Below are positions 15,232 through 24,213 of a DNA stretch of 64,000 nt, one piece after another. The notes beneath the pieces are model-generated. The model did not search any database and was not told the DNA's origin. It was given only the letters and a program-made list of their open reading frames with translations. The DNA comes from Stigmatella ashevillena (GTDB lineage: Bacteria; Myxococcota; Myxococcia; Myxococcales; Myxococcaceae). Position 1 is the stretch's first letter; every line of letters begins with the position of its first letter. Both the position numbers and the translations under genes were made by a program. Where the stretch lies: positions 3,342,425 to 3,406,424 of the forward strand of contig NZ_JAQNDM010000002.1 of assembly GCF_028368975.1 (NCBI RefSeq). Reading direction: 5' to 3'.

Positions 15232-16647
15232 ATGCGAGCCACACTTCTTTTCTCTCTGCTCCTTCCCCTCTGCTTCGCCCATTCCGCGGAACTCCGGCTG
15301 GAGCCGCACCGCTTCGAGGCCAGGGATGGACGAACGGTGGACGCCGAGCTGGGGACACTCGACGTTCCCTTGCACCACGCACAACCCGAGGGGCCCCGCT
15401 TGACCCTGCGCTTCGTGCGCTTCAAGAGCACCCACCCCAAGCCCGGCGCTCCCATCGTCTACCTTGCCGGAGGACCCGGCGGCTCAGGCATCGAAGCCGC
15501 GCGAGGAGGCCGCTTCGACCTCTTCCTGGCACTGCGGGAGGTGGCCGATGTCATCGCCTTGGACCAGCGAGGCACGGGGCAATCCAACCCTCATCCCGGG
15601 CTGGCACGGCGCTGGTCGGTACCGTTGGAGCAGCCCATGGACGAAGCGATGCTGGCGGCCGCGATGAAGCAGGCAGCCTCCGAGGCGGCCCAGGACTGGG
15701 AAGCCGCCGGGGTAGCGCTCAGCGCTTACACCACGGTGGAGAGTGCCGAGGATCTGGAGTCCCTGCGCCAAGGACTGGGCGCTCCCAAGCTGAACCTCTG
15801 GGGCATCAGTTATGGAACCCACCTGGGGTTGGCCTATCTGAGGCGCCACGCGGACAAGGTGGGCCGTGCCATCCTCGCCGGCGTGGAGGGGCCAGACGAC
15901 ACGTGGAAGCAGCCCTCTCAAGCAGAAGTGCTGCTGGAGCGCTGGGACGCCCTGCTGCGCGCCGAGGACAAGGAGGACAAGGGGCTCCGAGTCCGGCTGC
16001 GCGCCCTGCTGGAGGACTTGGACCGGCAACCCCGCGCCGTGCCATTCACCGACCCCAAGACGGGCGCCCCGCGGACCTGGCTCGCCACCCGGTTCGACCT
16101 TCAGCGCGCCACCTTCGAATCCCTGAGAGATCCCTCCTCCTTCCAACGGTTCCTGGGGCTGCTCGCCGCCCTGGAAGCAGGCCACTACGAAGCGATGGCC
16201 CCTTTCGTCCCCCTCCTCCGCGGAGGAACCTTGGAGCCCATGCCCCTGGCCATGGATGCGGCCTCCGGCCTCAGCCCTGCTCGCCGCGCCCTCATCGCCC
16301 GTGAGGCAGCGGCGGCGCTGCTGGGCGGAGCGGCCAACGCGGGGGTGCCCGAAGCAGCGTGGCTCCCCAGCGTCACGGATCTCGGGCACGGCTTCCGAGG
16401 TCCCCTGAAGGCGAAGGTCCCCGTGCTGATGATCAGCGGCACGCTCGATGGCCGGACGGGCCCCCGCAACGCAGAGGCCCTGCGTCCTGGCTTGTCAGGA
16501 GCCGTACACCTGATCCTGGAAGGGGCCGGGCATGACGGCCTCTTTCAATCCGACCCGCGCATCCTGGAGCGGATGAAGGCCTTTCTGAAGGGCGCAAAGG
16601 GGACTGACGAGCGCCTCACCGTGAAGACAGCGGCAGCCCCCCGGTAG
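15232..16647 (+). CDS. Secreted alpha/beta hydrolase (prolyl/tripeptidyl aminopeptidase-like)
   Basis: The 471-residue product has a cleavable signal peptide (MRATLLFSLLLPLCFAHS), the oxyanion motif AGGPGGSG, DQRGTGQSNP, and the nucleophile elbow GISYGT. Near the C-terminus are the TAP-like Asp (SGTLDGRTGP) and His (GAGHDGLF). This layout fits S33 peptidases of the tripeptidyl aminopeptidase type, acting outside the cytoplasm on peptides. GGAGG lies 5-9 bases before the ATG. It is divergent from the sensor kinase gene. Confidence 0.85.
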   Translation: MRATLLFSLLLPLCFAHSAELRLEPHRFEARDGRTVDAELGTLDVPLHHAQPEGPRLTLRFVRFKSTHPKPGAPIVYLAGGPGGSGIEAARGGRFDLFLALREVADVIALDQRGTGQSNPHPGLARRWSVPLEQPMDEAMLAAAMKQAASEAAQDWEAAGVALSAYTTVESAEDLESLRQGLGAPKLNLWGISYGTHLGLAYLRRHADKVGRAILAGVEGPDDTWKQPSQAEVLLERWDALLRAEDKEDKGLRVRLRALLEDLDRQPRAVPFTDPKTGAPRTWLATRFDLQRATFESLRDPSSFQRFLGLLAALEAGHYEAMAPFVPLLRGGTLEPMPLAMDAASGLSPARRALIAREAAAALLGGAANAGVPEAAWLPSVTDLGHGFRGPLKAKVPVLMISGTLDGRTGPRNAEALRPGLSGAVHLILEGAGHDGLFQSDPRILERMKAFLKGAKGTDERLTVKTAAAPR

Positions 16648-16933
16648 ACCGCTCGTGGTGGGAATCCAACAAGAGCGTGCGCTTGCCTGGTGCCCGGAGC
16701 ACCTCCCCGGAGACAGAGGGGGACGCTCCCTCGGTGTCGAGGCGCTGCACATTTTCAAAGCCACGGTCTGGGCACCCCACCGGGCCTTCGGATCCTTCAA
16801 GTACGAATTCTTCTGAGACTCAAAACATGTGAGCGCTTTGTCGATAGACCTGGAAACGTCCCATATCGCAAAAGCCGCCACTTCCATGCGCTGTCCGTGG
16901 GCATAGGGCGGACGCAACCGATATCATGGGAGC

Positions 16934-17308
16934 ATGTCCGACGCTCCGACTCTTCTCCTGGTAGATGATGACAACTTCGTCAGGCGCATCCTCAAAGACA
17001 CCCTGGCGGAAACGGGTATCGAGCTGAGACTGCTCGAGGCTTCGGACGGCGAGGAGGGGCTCGCCATCGCCGCGCGTGAGAAGCCCGCGCTGATGTTCCT
17101 CGACCTGTTCATGCCCCGCCGCAGCGGGCTGGAGGTGCTCGCGGCGATGAAGCAGACGTCGCCGGGCACGCGCGTCCTGGTGATCAGCAGCATGGATGCG
17201 GAGCCCGTGGTGGAGCAGGCCCTGGCAGCCGGTGCGGTGGGCTTCGTGGGCAAGCCCTTCCACCCGCTGGAGATCGCTTCTGCCGTCCGGCAGGCCCTCG
17301 CTCAGTAG
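16934..17308 (+). CDS. CheY-like single-domain response regulator
   Basis: The 124-residue product is a receiver domain only: acidic pair DDDN near residue 12, phosphoacceptor Asp in FLDLFMP (near 57), Ser in VISSMD and Lys in VGKPFHP. It has no output domain and probably relays phosphate to a partner. It leads a run of three genes with a PilZ protein and a histidine kinase downstream, so it may be that kinase's target. The 286 bases before it (16648-16933) show no gene or repeat. Confidence 0.9.
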   Translation: MSDAPTLLLVDDDNFVRRILKDTLAETGIELRLLEASDGEEGLAIAAREKPALMFLDLFMPRRSGLEVLAAMKQTSPGTRVLVISSMDAEPVVEQALAAGAVGFVGKPFHPLEIASAVRQALAQ

Positions 17309-17323
17309 ACGACGGGGCCACGC

Positions 17324-18283
17324 ATGGCGAACTATTGGATCGGAGATGCTTCGGGCCGGGTGCTCGGCCCCCTGACCCTTCAGGCCCTGAGAGATCTGGT
17401 CGGCTCAGGCCGCTTGCGGGCCGTCAACCGGGCCTCGCGCGATGGGGACACCTGGATTCCCATCCAGGACTTCGCGGAGGTGAGGGACCTGATGGCCTCG
17501 GCCCTGCCCACGCTCGCTGCCGAGCAGAAGCAGGCCGAGACCCTGCGCACCCAGTTGAGGGGGTGGCAAAATTTGAAGACGGCGCACGAGGTGTTCGGCA
17601 TGAAGCCCACCTCCTCGATGGACGAGGTGCGTCTGGCCTTCTTCCGGATGGCCAAGCGCTACTCTCCCGAGCACCTGCCGAAAGAGACCTCCGAGGCGCT
17701 GCGTCAGGCGTCCCAGGAGACGTTCGATTTTCTCTCGCAGAAGATGCGTGAGGTCGAGGCCATGGCGCCTCGGGCCGCCCCGGGCAGGCCCCCCACCCCC
17801 GTGCCTGTGGCTGGGCGGAGGATCACCCCCGTGCCCCTGGCGGGGAAGCCGCCACCGGGCTCCACGGCCCCCATGTCCCCGGGCGCGCTCCTGGCGACCC
17901 AGGTGCGGCAGCAGATCACCGCGCCCATCTACTCCACCTCGGAGTTCGTCGGCCTCAAGCCGCGCGACGGCGAGCGGCTCCAGGCCGACATCCAGGTCAA
18001 CGCGCGCAGCGTGGGGCTCTTCACCGAGCACCGGATGATCAACCTGGCGACCGGAGGGCTCTTCGTTCCCACCCCCCGGCCCCTGAGACTGGGCACACAG
18101 GTGGACCTGACGCTTCGCTTCGAGCAGCCTGCCCGCACCATCGAGCTGCGCACCACCGTCATCTGGGAAAACGCCCTGAATGATGGACGGCAGCCAGCGG
18201 GTTATGGGTTGGGACTCTCGGGACTCCGGCCAGACGAGAAGAGCTTCCTGCAAGCGTTCGTCCGCAATCACACCAAGGGCTGA
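17324..18283 (+). CDS. GYF_2-DnaJ-like-PilZ fusion protein
   Basis: The 319-residue product has a GYF_2-like N-terminus (residues 1-50: YWIGDASGRVLGPLTLQALR), a J-domain-like segment (about 85-150: AHEVFGMKPTSSMDEVRLAF, then AKRYSPEH where HPD is expected, so the HPD triad is lost), a Pro-rich linker, and a C-terminal PilZ domain (about 210-315: NLATGGLFV). PilZ domains commonly bind cyclic di-GMP, but the RxxxR motif is not obvious, so binding is uncertain. It lies 15 bases after the CheY-like gene. Confidence 0.8.
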   Translation: MANYWIGDASGRVLGPLTLQALRDLVGSGRLRAVNRASRDGDTWIPIQDFAEVRDLMASALPTLAAEQKQAETLRTQLRGWQNLKTAHEVFGMKPTSSMDEVRLAFFRMAKRYSPEHLPKETSEALRQASQETFDFLSQKMREVEAMAPRAAPGRPPTPVPVAGRRITPVPLAGKPPPGSTAPMSPGALLATQVRQQITAPIYSTSEFVGLKPRDGERLQADIQVNARSVGLFTEHRMINLATGGLFVPTPRPLRLGTQVDLTLRFEQPARTIELRTTVIWENALNDGRQPAGYGLGLSGLRPDEKSFLQAFVRNHTKG

Positions 18284-18290
18284 GGATCTC

Positions 18291-19919
18291 TTGAACGCAC
18301 CCCAGCAAAGCGCCGGGCTCCGCATCACCTCCGACTACCTGCCGCTCGAGGGCTTGCCCATTCCCGTGGCGATCCTCCGGTTGGACCGGGTGGCCTACGC
18401 CAACCCCGCGCTGACGGCCTTGCTGGGAATGTCCCTGGAAGCCCTGTCCCAACTCTCCATGTCGGACCTGCTCTCCCGCTTCGTTCCGAGAGATCAGGCA
18501 TGGCTCGAGCCCCGGCATCGGGCCAAGGCCCGGCACCTCCAAGCCTCTCCCACGGACCTGTGGCTGCACGTGCGGGGCGTGGGCGGAAAGGAGCGGACGT
18601 TCCACCTGCGCGTCCACGGGGGGCCAGGGCCCGGCGAACAGACCGTGGTGCTGGTCGACGCGCAAGGCGAGGACACGGCCCATCAGCTCATCGGCGCGCT
18701 GGTCATCGCCGCGAGCGAGATGATGGTCTGCCAGGATGAGCAGGAGGTGCTGGAACGGGCCCTGGATGCCATCGCCGCCCAGGGCTTCTTCGCGTCCATC
18801 ATGCACGCGAAGCAGGACACGTTCGTCTACGGCCCCGTGCGCCATGATCCCGAGGCCGTCGCGCTCATCGAGCGGCTCACCGGCAAGCCGCTCTCCGACA
18901 TCAGCTACCCGCGGGCCAGCACGCCCTTCCTGGAATCCCTCTTCCATCAGCGCAAAGCCACCTTCCACCCGGACTTGAACGCCCTCATGCGCCGCTTCTT
19001 TCAGGCCGAGTTGGCGGAGTTCCACGAGCGCAAGCACCCGGGGCTCAAATCGCTGGATGTCCCCCTCTTCGTCGAGAGCCAGCCCTACGGCGTGCTGTCG
19101 GTGAAGGGCCGTTCGCTCACCCTCACGAGCACGGCGACGCTGGAGCTGTTCGCCCAGTTGATGAGTGGGGCGCTCGAGAACGTGCGCCACCATCAGCGGG
19201 CGCGCGAGCGGCTGGCGGAGGTGACACGCCTCCAGAACGAGCTGGTGGCGCACGAGCGGCTCACGGTGCTGGGCGAAGCCGCCGGGGTGGTGGCCCACGA
19301 AGTGCGCAACCCGCTGGGTGCCATCCTCAACGCGACGGCGCTGCTCAAGCGCGAGGAGCGGTTGAGCGCCGTGGGCCACAGCGCGGTGAGCATGCTCGAG
19401 GAGGAGGCCATCCGGCTGGAGGACATCGTCCGGGACTTGCTGGACGTGGTCCGCCCCTTCGAGCTGCGGCCCCGCCTGGTGCACTTGGGAGATCTGGCGC
19501 GGCACACGGTGACGCTCCTGGAGCCCGTGGCCGAGGCCACCCAGGCCCATGTCTCCGTCGAGGAAGAAGCGGAGCTGCCCCCGCTCCATGCCGACGAGAC
19601 GCTGATGCAGTTGGCGCTGTCCAACCTCGTCCGATATGCGCTGCGCTCTTCGCCACCGGGCGGCACGGTGCGGATGGTGCTGGCCCGGGCCGGCGAGGGC
19701 TTCTCCATCGCCATCGAGGATCAGGGCGCGAGCCTCACCCACACGGACACCCAACGCTTCTTCGAGCCCTTCTTCACCAGCCGCAACAACGGCGCGGGCC
19801 TGGGGCTCGCCGTGGTGCGCCGGGTGGTGCTGGCCCATGGCGGAGAAATCAAGGCGGGCGAACGGGCCGGCGGGGGAGCGCGCTTCGAGATCCTCCTCCA
19901 GGACATCCGCGGCAACTAG
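18291..19919 (+). CDS. PAS-GAF sensor histidine kinase with degenerate N-box
   Basis: The 542-residue product, starting at TTG 7 bases after the PilZ gene with GAGGA upstream, has a PAS-like domain (about 15-110), a GAF-like domain (about 135-290), a HisKA box VVAHEVRNPLGAI and an HATPase domain. The HATPase N-box reads LSNLVRYALRSS: the magnesium-coordinating Asn normally found at the Tyr position is missing, and the G1 box is IEDQGASL rather than DxGxG. The F-box (FFEPFFTS) and G2 (GAGLGLAV) are normal. Activity may be reduced. No transmembrane segment is seen, so it is cytoplasmic. Confidence 0.85.
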   Translation: MNAPQQSAGLRITSDYLPLEGLPIPVAILRLDRVAYANPALTALLGMSLEALSQLSMSDLLSRFVPRDQAWLEPRHRAKARHLQASPTDLWLHVRGVGGKERTFHLRVHGGPGPGEQTVVLVDAQGEDTAHQLIGALVIAASEMMVCQDEQEVLERALDAIAAQGFFASIMHAKQDTFVYGPVRHDPEAVALIERLTGKPLSDISYPRASTPFLESLFHQRKATFHPDLNALMRRFFQAELAEFHERKHPGLKSLDVPLFVESQPYGVLSVKGRSLTLTSTATLELFAQLMSGALENVRHHQRARERLAEVTRLQNELVAHERLTVLGEAAGVVAHEVRNPLGAILNATALLKREERLSAVGHSAVSMLEEEAIRLEDIVRDLLDVVRPFELRPRLVHLGDLARHTVTLLEPVAEATQAHVSVEEEAELPPLHADETLMQLALSNLVRYALRSSPPGGTVRMVLARAGEGFSIAIEDQGASLTHTDTQRFFEPFFTSRNNGAGLGLAVVRRVVLAHGGEIKAGERAGGGARFEILLQDIRGN

Positions 19920-19937
19920 CAGGACGCGCCCTCCTGC

Positions 19938-21059
19938 TCAGAGCGGGCTCAGCAGACAGCGGCAGGGCAACCCACCGTTTCGAACGGGGAGGCTCCGGGC
20001 GCCGGGCAAGCCCAGCGCCCGGATCAACACGGCCTCATCCGGCACGAGCAGCGCCACGCGCCAGCCCCCGAAGGCCCGCTTCAGCGTGGCCCCCAGCGCC
20101 CGGTAGAGGTCCGGCAACTCACCTCCCTCCCCCACGCGCTTCCCGTAGGGAGGGTTGGCCACCACCAAGCCCGGTGCGCCTCCAGGCGCCACGAGCGTCC
20201 GCACATCCTGACGCTCCAAGGTCAACGCCACCCCCGCCCGCCGCGCATTGCGCCGGGCCGTGCCGAGCGCCCCGGCGTTGAGATCAAACCCCGACAGCGG
20301 CGCACGGGGAGCCGCCAGCGCCTCGGCCTGAACCCGCGCCCGAAGGGCGGCCCACGCCGACGGCTCGAAGCCCGGGAAGTCCTCGAAGGCAAAGCGCCGC
20401 TCCAGACCGGGGGCCCGGCGCATGGACAGCCACGCTCCTTCAATGAGGAAAGTGCCCGAGCCGCACATGGGATCCACCAGGGGCTCGCCACCGTCATAGC
20501 CGGCGAGCAGCAGCAGTCCCGCCGCGAGGGTCTCCCGCAGGGGGGCCCGCCCCACCTCCTGACGGTAGCCCCGGCGGTACAGCAACCCCCCGCTGGTGTC
20601 CACGCTCACGGTGCACACCTCTCCCTCCAGCCGCGCCAGCAGGGTGAGTCCCCCGGCTTCGTCCTCCTCCAGGGCTCCGGCACGCGCCAGGCCCGGCAGA
20701 CCCCAGGCCCTGGCCGCAGCGCCCAGCACCGCCCCCGCGGGCACCCGAGAGCGGTGCGACGTCACAAACAGGCGGGGCATCCCCGCTCCCGTCCACACAC
20801 GCCCCAGTGGCAGCGCCGCCAGCCCCCGGGTGAGCGCCCCCCCATCCGGCGCCCGGAAGCTTCCCAGGCGCAGCAGCACCCGGCTGGCGGTGCGCAGACG
20901 CAGGTTGGCTTCCTGGTGCAACCCGGCGGGCCCCTCCAGCGCCACGCCCCCTTCCCACCGGTGGGGCGTGCCTCCCAGCCCTTTCACTTCGGCCTCCAGT
21001 GCGGGCTCCAGCCCGGGGGCGGCCACGATGAAGAGGTGTTCTACGGGCGGAGAGGGCAT
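19938..21059 (-). CDS. THUMP-domain class I rRNA methyltransferase (RlmL-like)
   Basis: The 373-residue product has an N-terminal ferredoxin-like/THUMP region (about 5-160) and a Rossmann methyltransferase domain with LVDPMCGSGTFLIEGAW (motif I) and the base-flipping motif VVANPPYGKR (motif IV). This is the layout of the N-terminal half of RlmKL, which makes m2G in 23S rRNA. The RlmK half is absent. It is convergent with the histidine kinase gene. Confidence 0.85.
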   Translation of the reverse strand: MPSPPVEHLFIVAAPGLEPALEAEVKGLGGTPHRWEGGVALEGPAGLHQEANLRLRTASRVLLRLGSFRAPDGGALTRGLAALPLGRVWTGAGMPRLFVTSHRSRVPAGAVLGAAARAWGLPGLARAGALEEDEAGGLTLLARLEGEVCTVSVDTSGGLLYRRGYRQEVGRAPLRETLAAGLLLLAGYDGGEPLVDPMCGSGTFLIEGAWLSMRRAPGLERRFAFEDFPGFEPSAWAALRARVQAEALAAPRAPLSGFDLNAGALGTARRNARRAGVALTLERQDVRTLVAPGGAPGLVVANPPYGKRVGEGGELPDLYRALGATLKRAFGGWRVALLVPDEAVLIRALGLPGARSLPVRNGGLPCRCLLSPL

Positions 21060-21143
21060 GAGGAAGCAACCCTTGTCCGAGCCCGGGGGCCCATTGCAAT
21101 CCTTATCGGCACCCGCCCCCCTGTTGCGTTAAGGGAGGAGCGC

Positions 21144-22028
21144 ATGAGCCCCCCGGAAGCACCCGCCCGAAAGAAACTCCTGGAGTACGCGCCCACCGTG
21201 GCCAGCGTGCGCATGGAGACGCCCGACACCGCCACCCTCTTCCTGGACTTCGGCGGAGTGCCGCTGGACTACAAGCCCGGCCAGTTCCTCAACATCGACC
21301 CGCACCAGTTCCGAGAGCTCGCCCCGCTGGCCGCCTTCCTTCAGGAGCAGAAGGGCCGCCGGGAGATGTTCCGCTCCTACTCGCTGAGCTCCGCCCCCCA
21401 CGAGCCGCTCGTGGCCATTACCGTGAAGGACGAGGCCTTCCTGCCCGGCCTCACCCGCTACCCGGCCCTGCTCGCGCCGCTGCTCGTCCATGGCCGGCTC
21501 ACGGGCGCCCGCCTCAAGGTGTCTGGGTTCATGGGCCCCTATGTCCTGCCCGACGACGTGGAGTCACGCACGGATCACATCGTCCACGTGGTGGCCGGCT
21601 CCGGAGCGGCGCCCAACTTCTCCATCGTCAAGGACGCGCTGCACCGGGGCCTGAAGCTGCGCCACACCTTCCTCTTCTCCAACAAGATGGCCGCGGACAT
21701 GCTGTACCGCGAAGCGCTGGAGGCGCTGGAGGCCGCGCACCCGGACCAGCTGCGCGTGGTGCACACCCTCACCCGGGAGACGGACACCTCCCATCTGGGC
21801 CCCCGCGTGCGCAAGGGCCGGGTGGACCAGGCCTTCCTGGAAGAGTTCATCCCGGACCGGGAGACCTGCCTCGTCTACGCCTGTGGTCCGGCCATCACCC
21901 CGTGGGACCGGCGCAAGGCCCTGGAGACGCGCACGCCCGCCTCGCCCCGCTTCCTGGAGACGGTGGTGGGCCACCTCCACACGCTGGGCATCCACGACAA
22001 GCGCATCAAGCGGGAGGCGTACGGGTAG
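21144..22028 (+). CDS. FAD/NAD(P)-binding oxidoreductase (ferredoxin reductase family)
   Basis: The 294-residue product has an FAD-binding beta-barrel with YKPGQFLNI and the flavin motif FRSYSLSS (RxYS), then a nucleotide-binding half with VVAGSGAAPNFSIVKDAL and YACGPA. It belongs to the ferredoxin-NADP reductase superfamily. It has no C-terminal 2Fe-2S ferredoxin domain, so an external partner is needed. The chosen ATG has GGGAGGAG just upstream. Its last 23 bases overlap the convergent methyltransferase gene. Confidence 0.85.
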   Translation: MSPPEAPARKKLLEYAPTVASVRMETPDTATLFLDFGGVPLDYKPGQFLNIDPHQFRELAPLAAFLQEQKGRREMFRSYSLSSAPHEPLVAITVKDEAFLPGLTRYPALLAPLLVHGRLTGARLKVSGFMGPYVLPDDVESRTDHIVHVVAGSGAAPNFSIVKDALHRGLKLRHTFLFSNKMAADMLYREALEALEAAHPDQLRVVHTLTRETDTSHLGPRVRKGRVDQAFLEEFIPDRETCLVYACGPAITPWDRRKALETRTPASPRFLETVVGHLHTLGIHDKRIKREAYG

Positions 22029-22860
22029 CGGGCACCACCCCCAGGGCCTGGGTCAGCTTGGGCTGTATCCCGAAGGAGCCCAACAGGGCCTCCAGCTTGA
22101 CGCGGGCCGGGCGGTTCTCCCGGTGCACGCGCCTGCCGAGGATGAGCTCGTTCTTCAGCGAGTGCTCCCACCCCGTCAGCTCCGTCACCGTCACCTGGTA
22201 GCCGAAAGCCTCCAGCGTCAACGCGCGGACGACGTTGGTGAGGTGTGAACCGAACTCGCGCCGGTGCCAGGGGTGCTGGAAGAGCATCCCCAGCGAAGCC
22301 TCCACCTCCTGCCGCTGTCCCTTGAGCTGCGTGGCCACCTGCGCCTGGCAGCAGGGCACCACCGCCACGTGGTCCGCGTTGTGCTGGATGGCGGCCAGCA
22401 GCGCATCGTCCGTCGCCGTGTCGCACGCGTGCAGCGCGGTGAGCAGGTGGATGCGCTCGGGCCAGGTGGCCCCCTCCAGGTGCGCCGTCTGGAACGCCAT
22501 TCGCGTGAAGCCCAGGCGCTGGGCCCGCTCCTTCGCCCGCTCCGTCAGCTCCGCCCGGCCCTCGATCGACAGCAGGGTGCCCGAGGGGGCCTCCTTGAGA
22601 AACAGCTCATAGAGGATGAAGCCCAGATAGGCGTTGCCGCTGCCCGCATCCACGAGGGTGGCGTCCGGGTGGCGCGCGAGCACGTCCTCCACGGCGGGCC
22701 GCAACAGGCCCACCAGGTGGTTGACCTGCTTGAGCTTGCGCAGCGAGTCCGCGTTGAGGTTTCCCTCACGCGTGAGCAGGTGCAGCTCCCGGAGGAGCGC
22801 TGGGGACTGGTCCGGCAGCAGCTCACGCCGGACCTGGGCCGCCTTGACGTTGCGCCTCAG
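22006..22860 (-). CDS. METTL25-like SAM-dependent methyltransferase
   Basis: The 284-residue product has VDAGSGNAYLGFILYE (SAM-binding motif I), LLTALHACDTATDDAL and VAVVPCCQAQ, the motif series of the METTL25/methyltransferase-32 group. The substrate is unknown. No ATG, GTG or TTG lies near the conserved start. I place it at a CTG whose last two bases overlap the TGA of the Fe-S scaffold gene (CTGA). The only conventional start is a GTG at 22956 inside that gene, giving 32 low-complexity residues. Translational coupling to the upstream gene is likely. Confidence 0.75.
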   Translation of the reverse strand: MRRNVKAAQVRRELLPDQSPALLRELHLLTREGNLNADSLRKLKQVNHLVGLLRPAVEDVLARHPDATLVDAGSGNAYLGFILYELFLKEAPSGTLLSIEGRAELTERAKERAQRLGFTRMAFQTAHLEGATWPERIHLLTALHACDTATDDALLAAIQHNADHVAVVPCCQAQVATQLKGQRQEVEASLGMLFQHPWHRREFGSHLTNVVRALTLEAFGYQVTVTELTGWEHSLKNELILGRRVHRENRPARVKLEALLGSFGIQPKLTQALGVVPATRTPPA

Positions 22861-23420
22861 ACGGCCACCACCTCGGTCACCTCGGGAATCGCCTCGCGGA
22901 GGCGCCCCTCGATGCCCATCTTCAGGGTCGCCGTCGAGGAGGGGCAGCCGCTGCACGAGCCCTGCATGTGCAGGTAGACGATGCCTGCCTCGAAGCGGTC
23001 CAGGGTGATGTCCCCGCCGTCCTGGGCCACCGCGGGGCGGATTTCCGCATCGAGGATGTCCCGGATGCGCTGCTCCACCGACGAGCCCCCTTCCGGCTGG
23101 GCCGCGCGGGCCGCCGCCAGGGCGGCCTCGTCCACCACGGGCTCATCGCTGCCCAGGTGCGCATCCAGCGTGGACATCACCGCGTCGTTGAGCTCATCCC
23201 ACTCCCCCTCCTCGCCCTTGGTCACGGTGACGAAGTTGAGGCCCAGCATCACCGCGGTGACGCCTTGGATGCCCATCAGCTTCCGGGCCAGGGGGGACTT
23301 CTGCTCGGCCTCATCGCGGCGGGTAAAGTTCATTGCCCCGCTGGACAGCAGGCGCCGATCCACCACGTACTTCAGGGTGCTGGGGTTCGGGGTCCACTCC
23401 AACTGGATGTTGACTGACAT
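22857..23420 (-). CDS. Nfu-type iron-sulfur cluster scaffold protein
   Basis: The 187-residue product has an N-terminal Nfu_N domain (about 3-90: TPNPSTLKYVV, LLSSGAMNF) and a C-terminal NifU-like domain with the cluster ligands in SCSGCPSS (CxxC). It carries and delivers 4Fe-4S clusters to target enzymes in the cytoplasm. It heads a two-gene unit with the methyltransferase. Confidence 0.9.
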   Translation of the reverse strand: MSVNIQLEWTPNPSTLKYVVDRRLLSSGAMNFTRRDEAEQKSPLARKLMGIQGVTAVMLGLNFVTVTKGEEGEWDELNDAVMSTLDAHLGSDEPVVDEAALAAARAAQPEGGSSVEQRIRDILDAEIRPAVAQDGGDITLDRFEAGIVYLHMQGSCSGCPSSTATLKMGIEGRLREAIPEVTEVVAV

Positions 23421-23573
23421 TCAAATCTCCTGTGCTTCTTCTCTAAGGCCGCCCCTGCCCCATAGCAACCCGGTGGGCTTGGAGGCAATCTGCACCCAGG
23501 TATTCCCGAGGGCCAAGATGTAGAGAGGAGACCCGGGACGGTGTAAGAGAACCCATCCTGGGGACCCCTGCCA

Positions 23574-24143
23574 ATGGAGCCTAAAATACCGATGCGCCCG
23601 CCGTCCGAGTCCTCCTCGCCGCCGCGCGTTCCGGTGAGCGTCATGGAAGGGCTCTTCGTCCGAGGGCTCAAGGCGGAGGGACGCCTCGTCGAACGGCTGC
23701 TGTCGCTGGGGTACGACATCCGGAAACCGGAGGTCCATTACTCCGTGCTGACCTACCAGCGCTGCGTGAATGCGGCCCGGCAAGAGGTCTACAGCCACCT
23801 GAGCGACGAGGAAGCCTACCGGCTGCTCGGCCGGAAACTGATGGAGGGATTCCTCGAGACCCTGCTGGGCAAGGTGGTGGCCGTGGCCATGCCGATGATT
23901 GGCCCTGCGCGCGTGGTGGACCGCATTCCGCGCTACTGCGCGATGATGGGGCGCGGGGACATGGTGCCCCAGATTACCTCCGCCGGAGAGAAAGCCCGGC
24001 GCATCGCCTTCAAGGACATCTATAACCGGCCCGAGTTCCTGGCGGGCGCCATCGAGGCGGGCATGGAGCGGGCCCACGTGCGGCCCACCGTGAGCGTGGA
24101 GGAGCGGACCACGGAAGGCTACCGTCTCTTCCTGCGCTGGTAG
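23574..24143 (+). CDS. DUF2378 (TIGR02265) family protein
   Basis: The 189-residue product belongs to the Myxococcales-specific paralogous family DUF2378: the conserved opening EGLFVRGL, YDIRKPEVHYSVLTY, the helical centre EEAYRLLGRKLMEGF and the C-terminal beta-rich part are visible. Members are present in many copies in Myxococcus and Stigmatella genomes; their function is unknown. It is a strong lineage marker. Confidence 0.9.
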   Translation: MEPKIPMRPPSESSSPPRVPVSVMEGLFVRGLKAEGRLVERLLSLGYDIRKPEVHYSVLTYQRCVNAARQEVYSHLSDEEAYRLLGRKLMEGFLETLLGKVVAVAMPMIGPARVVDRIPRYCAMMGRGDMVPQITSAGEKARRIAFKDIYNRPEFLAGAIEAGMERAHVRPTVSVEERTTEGYRLFLRW

Positions 24144-24213
24144 TCCCCCCGCGCGAGCCCCTGGAAAGCGCCGCTCCCGGACGTTATACGCTCGCCCGGT
24201 TCTCGCCGCCCCG

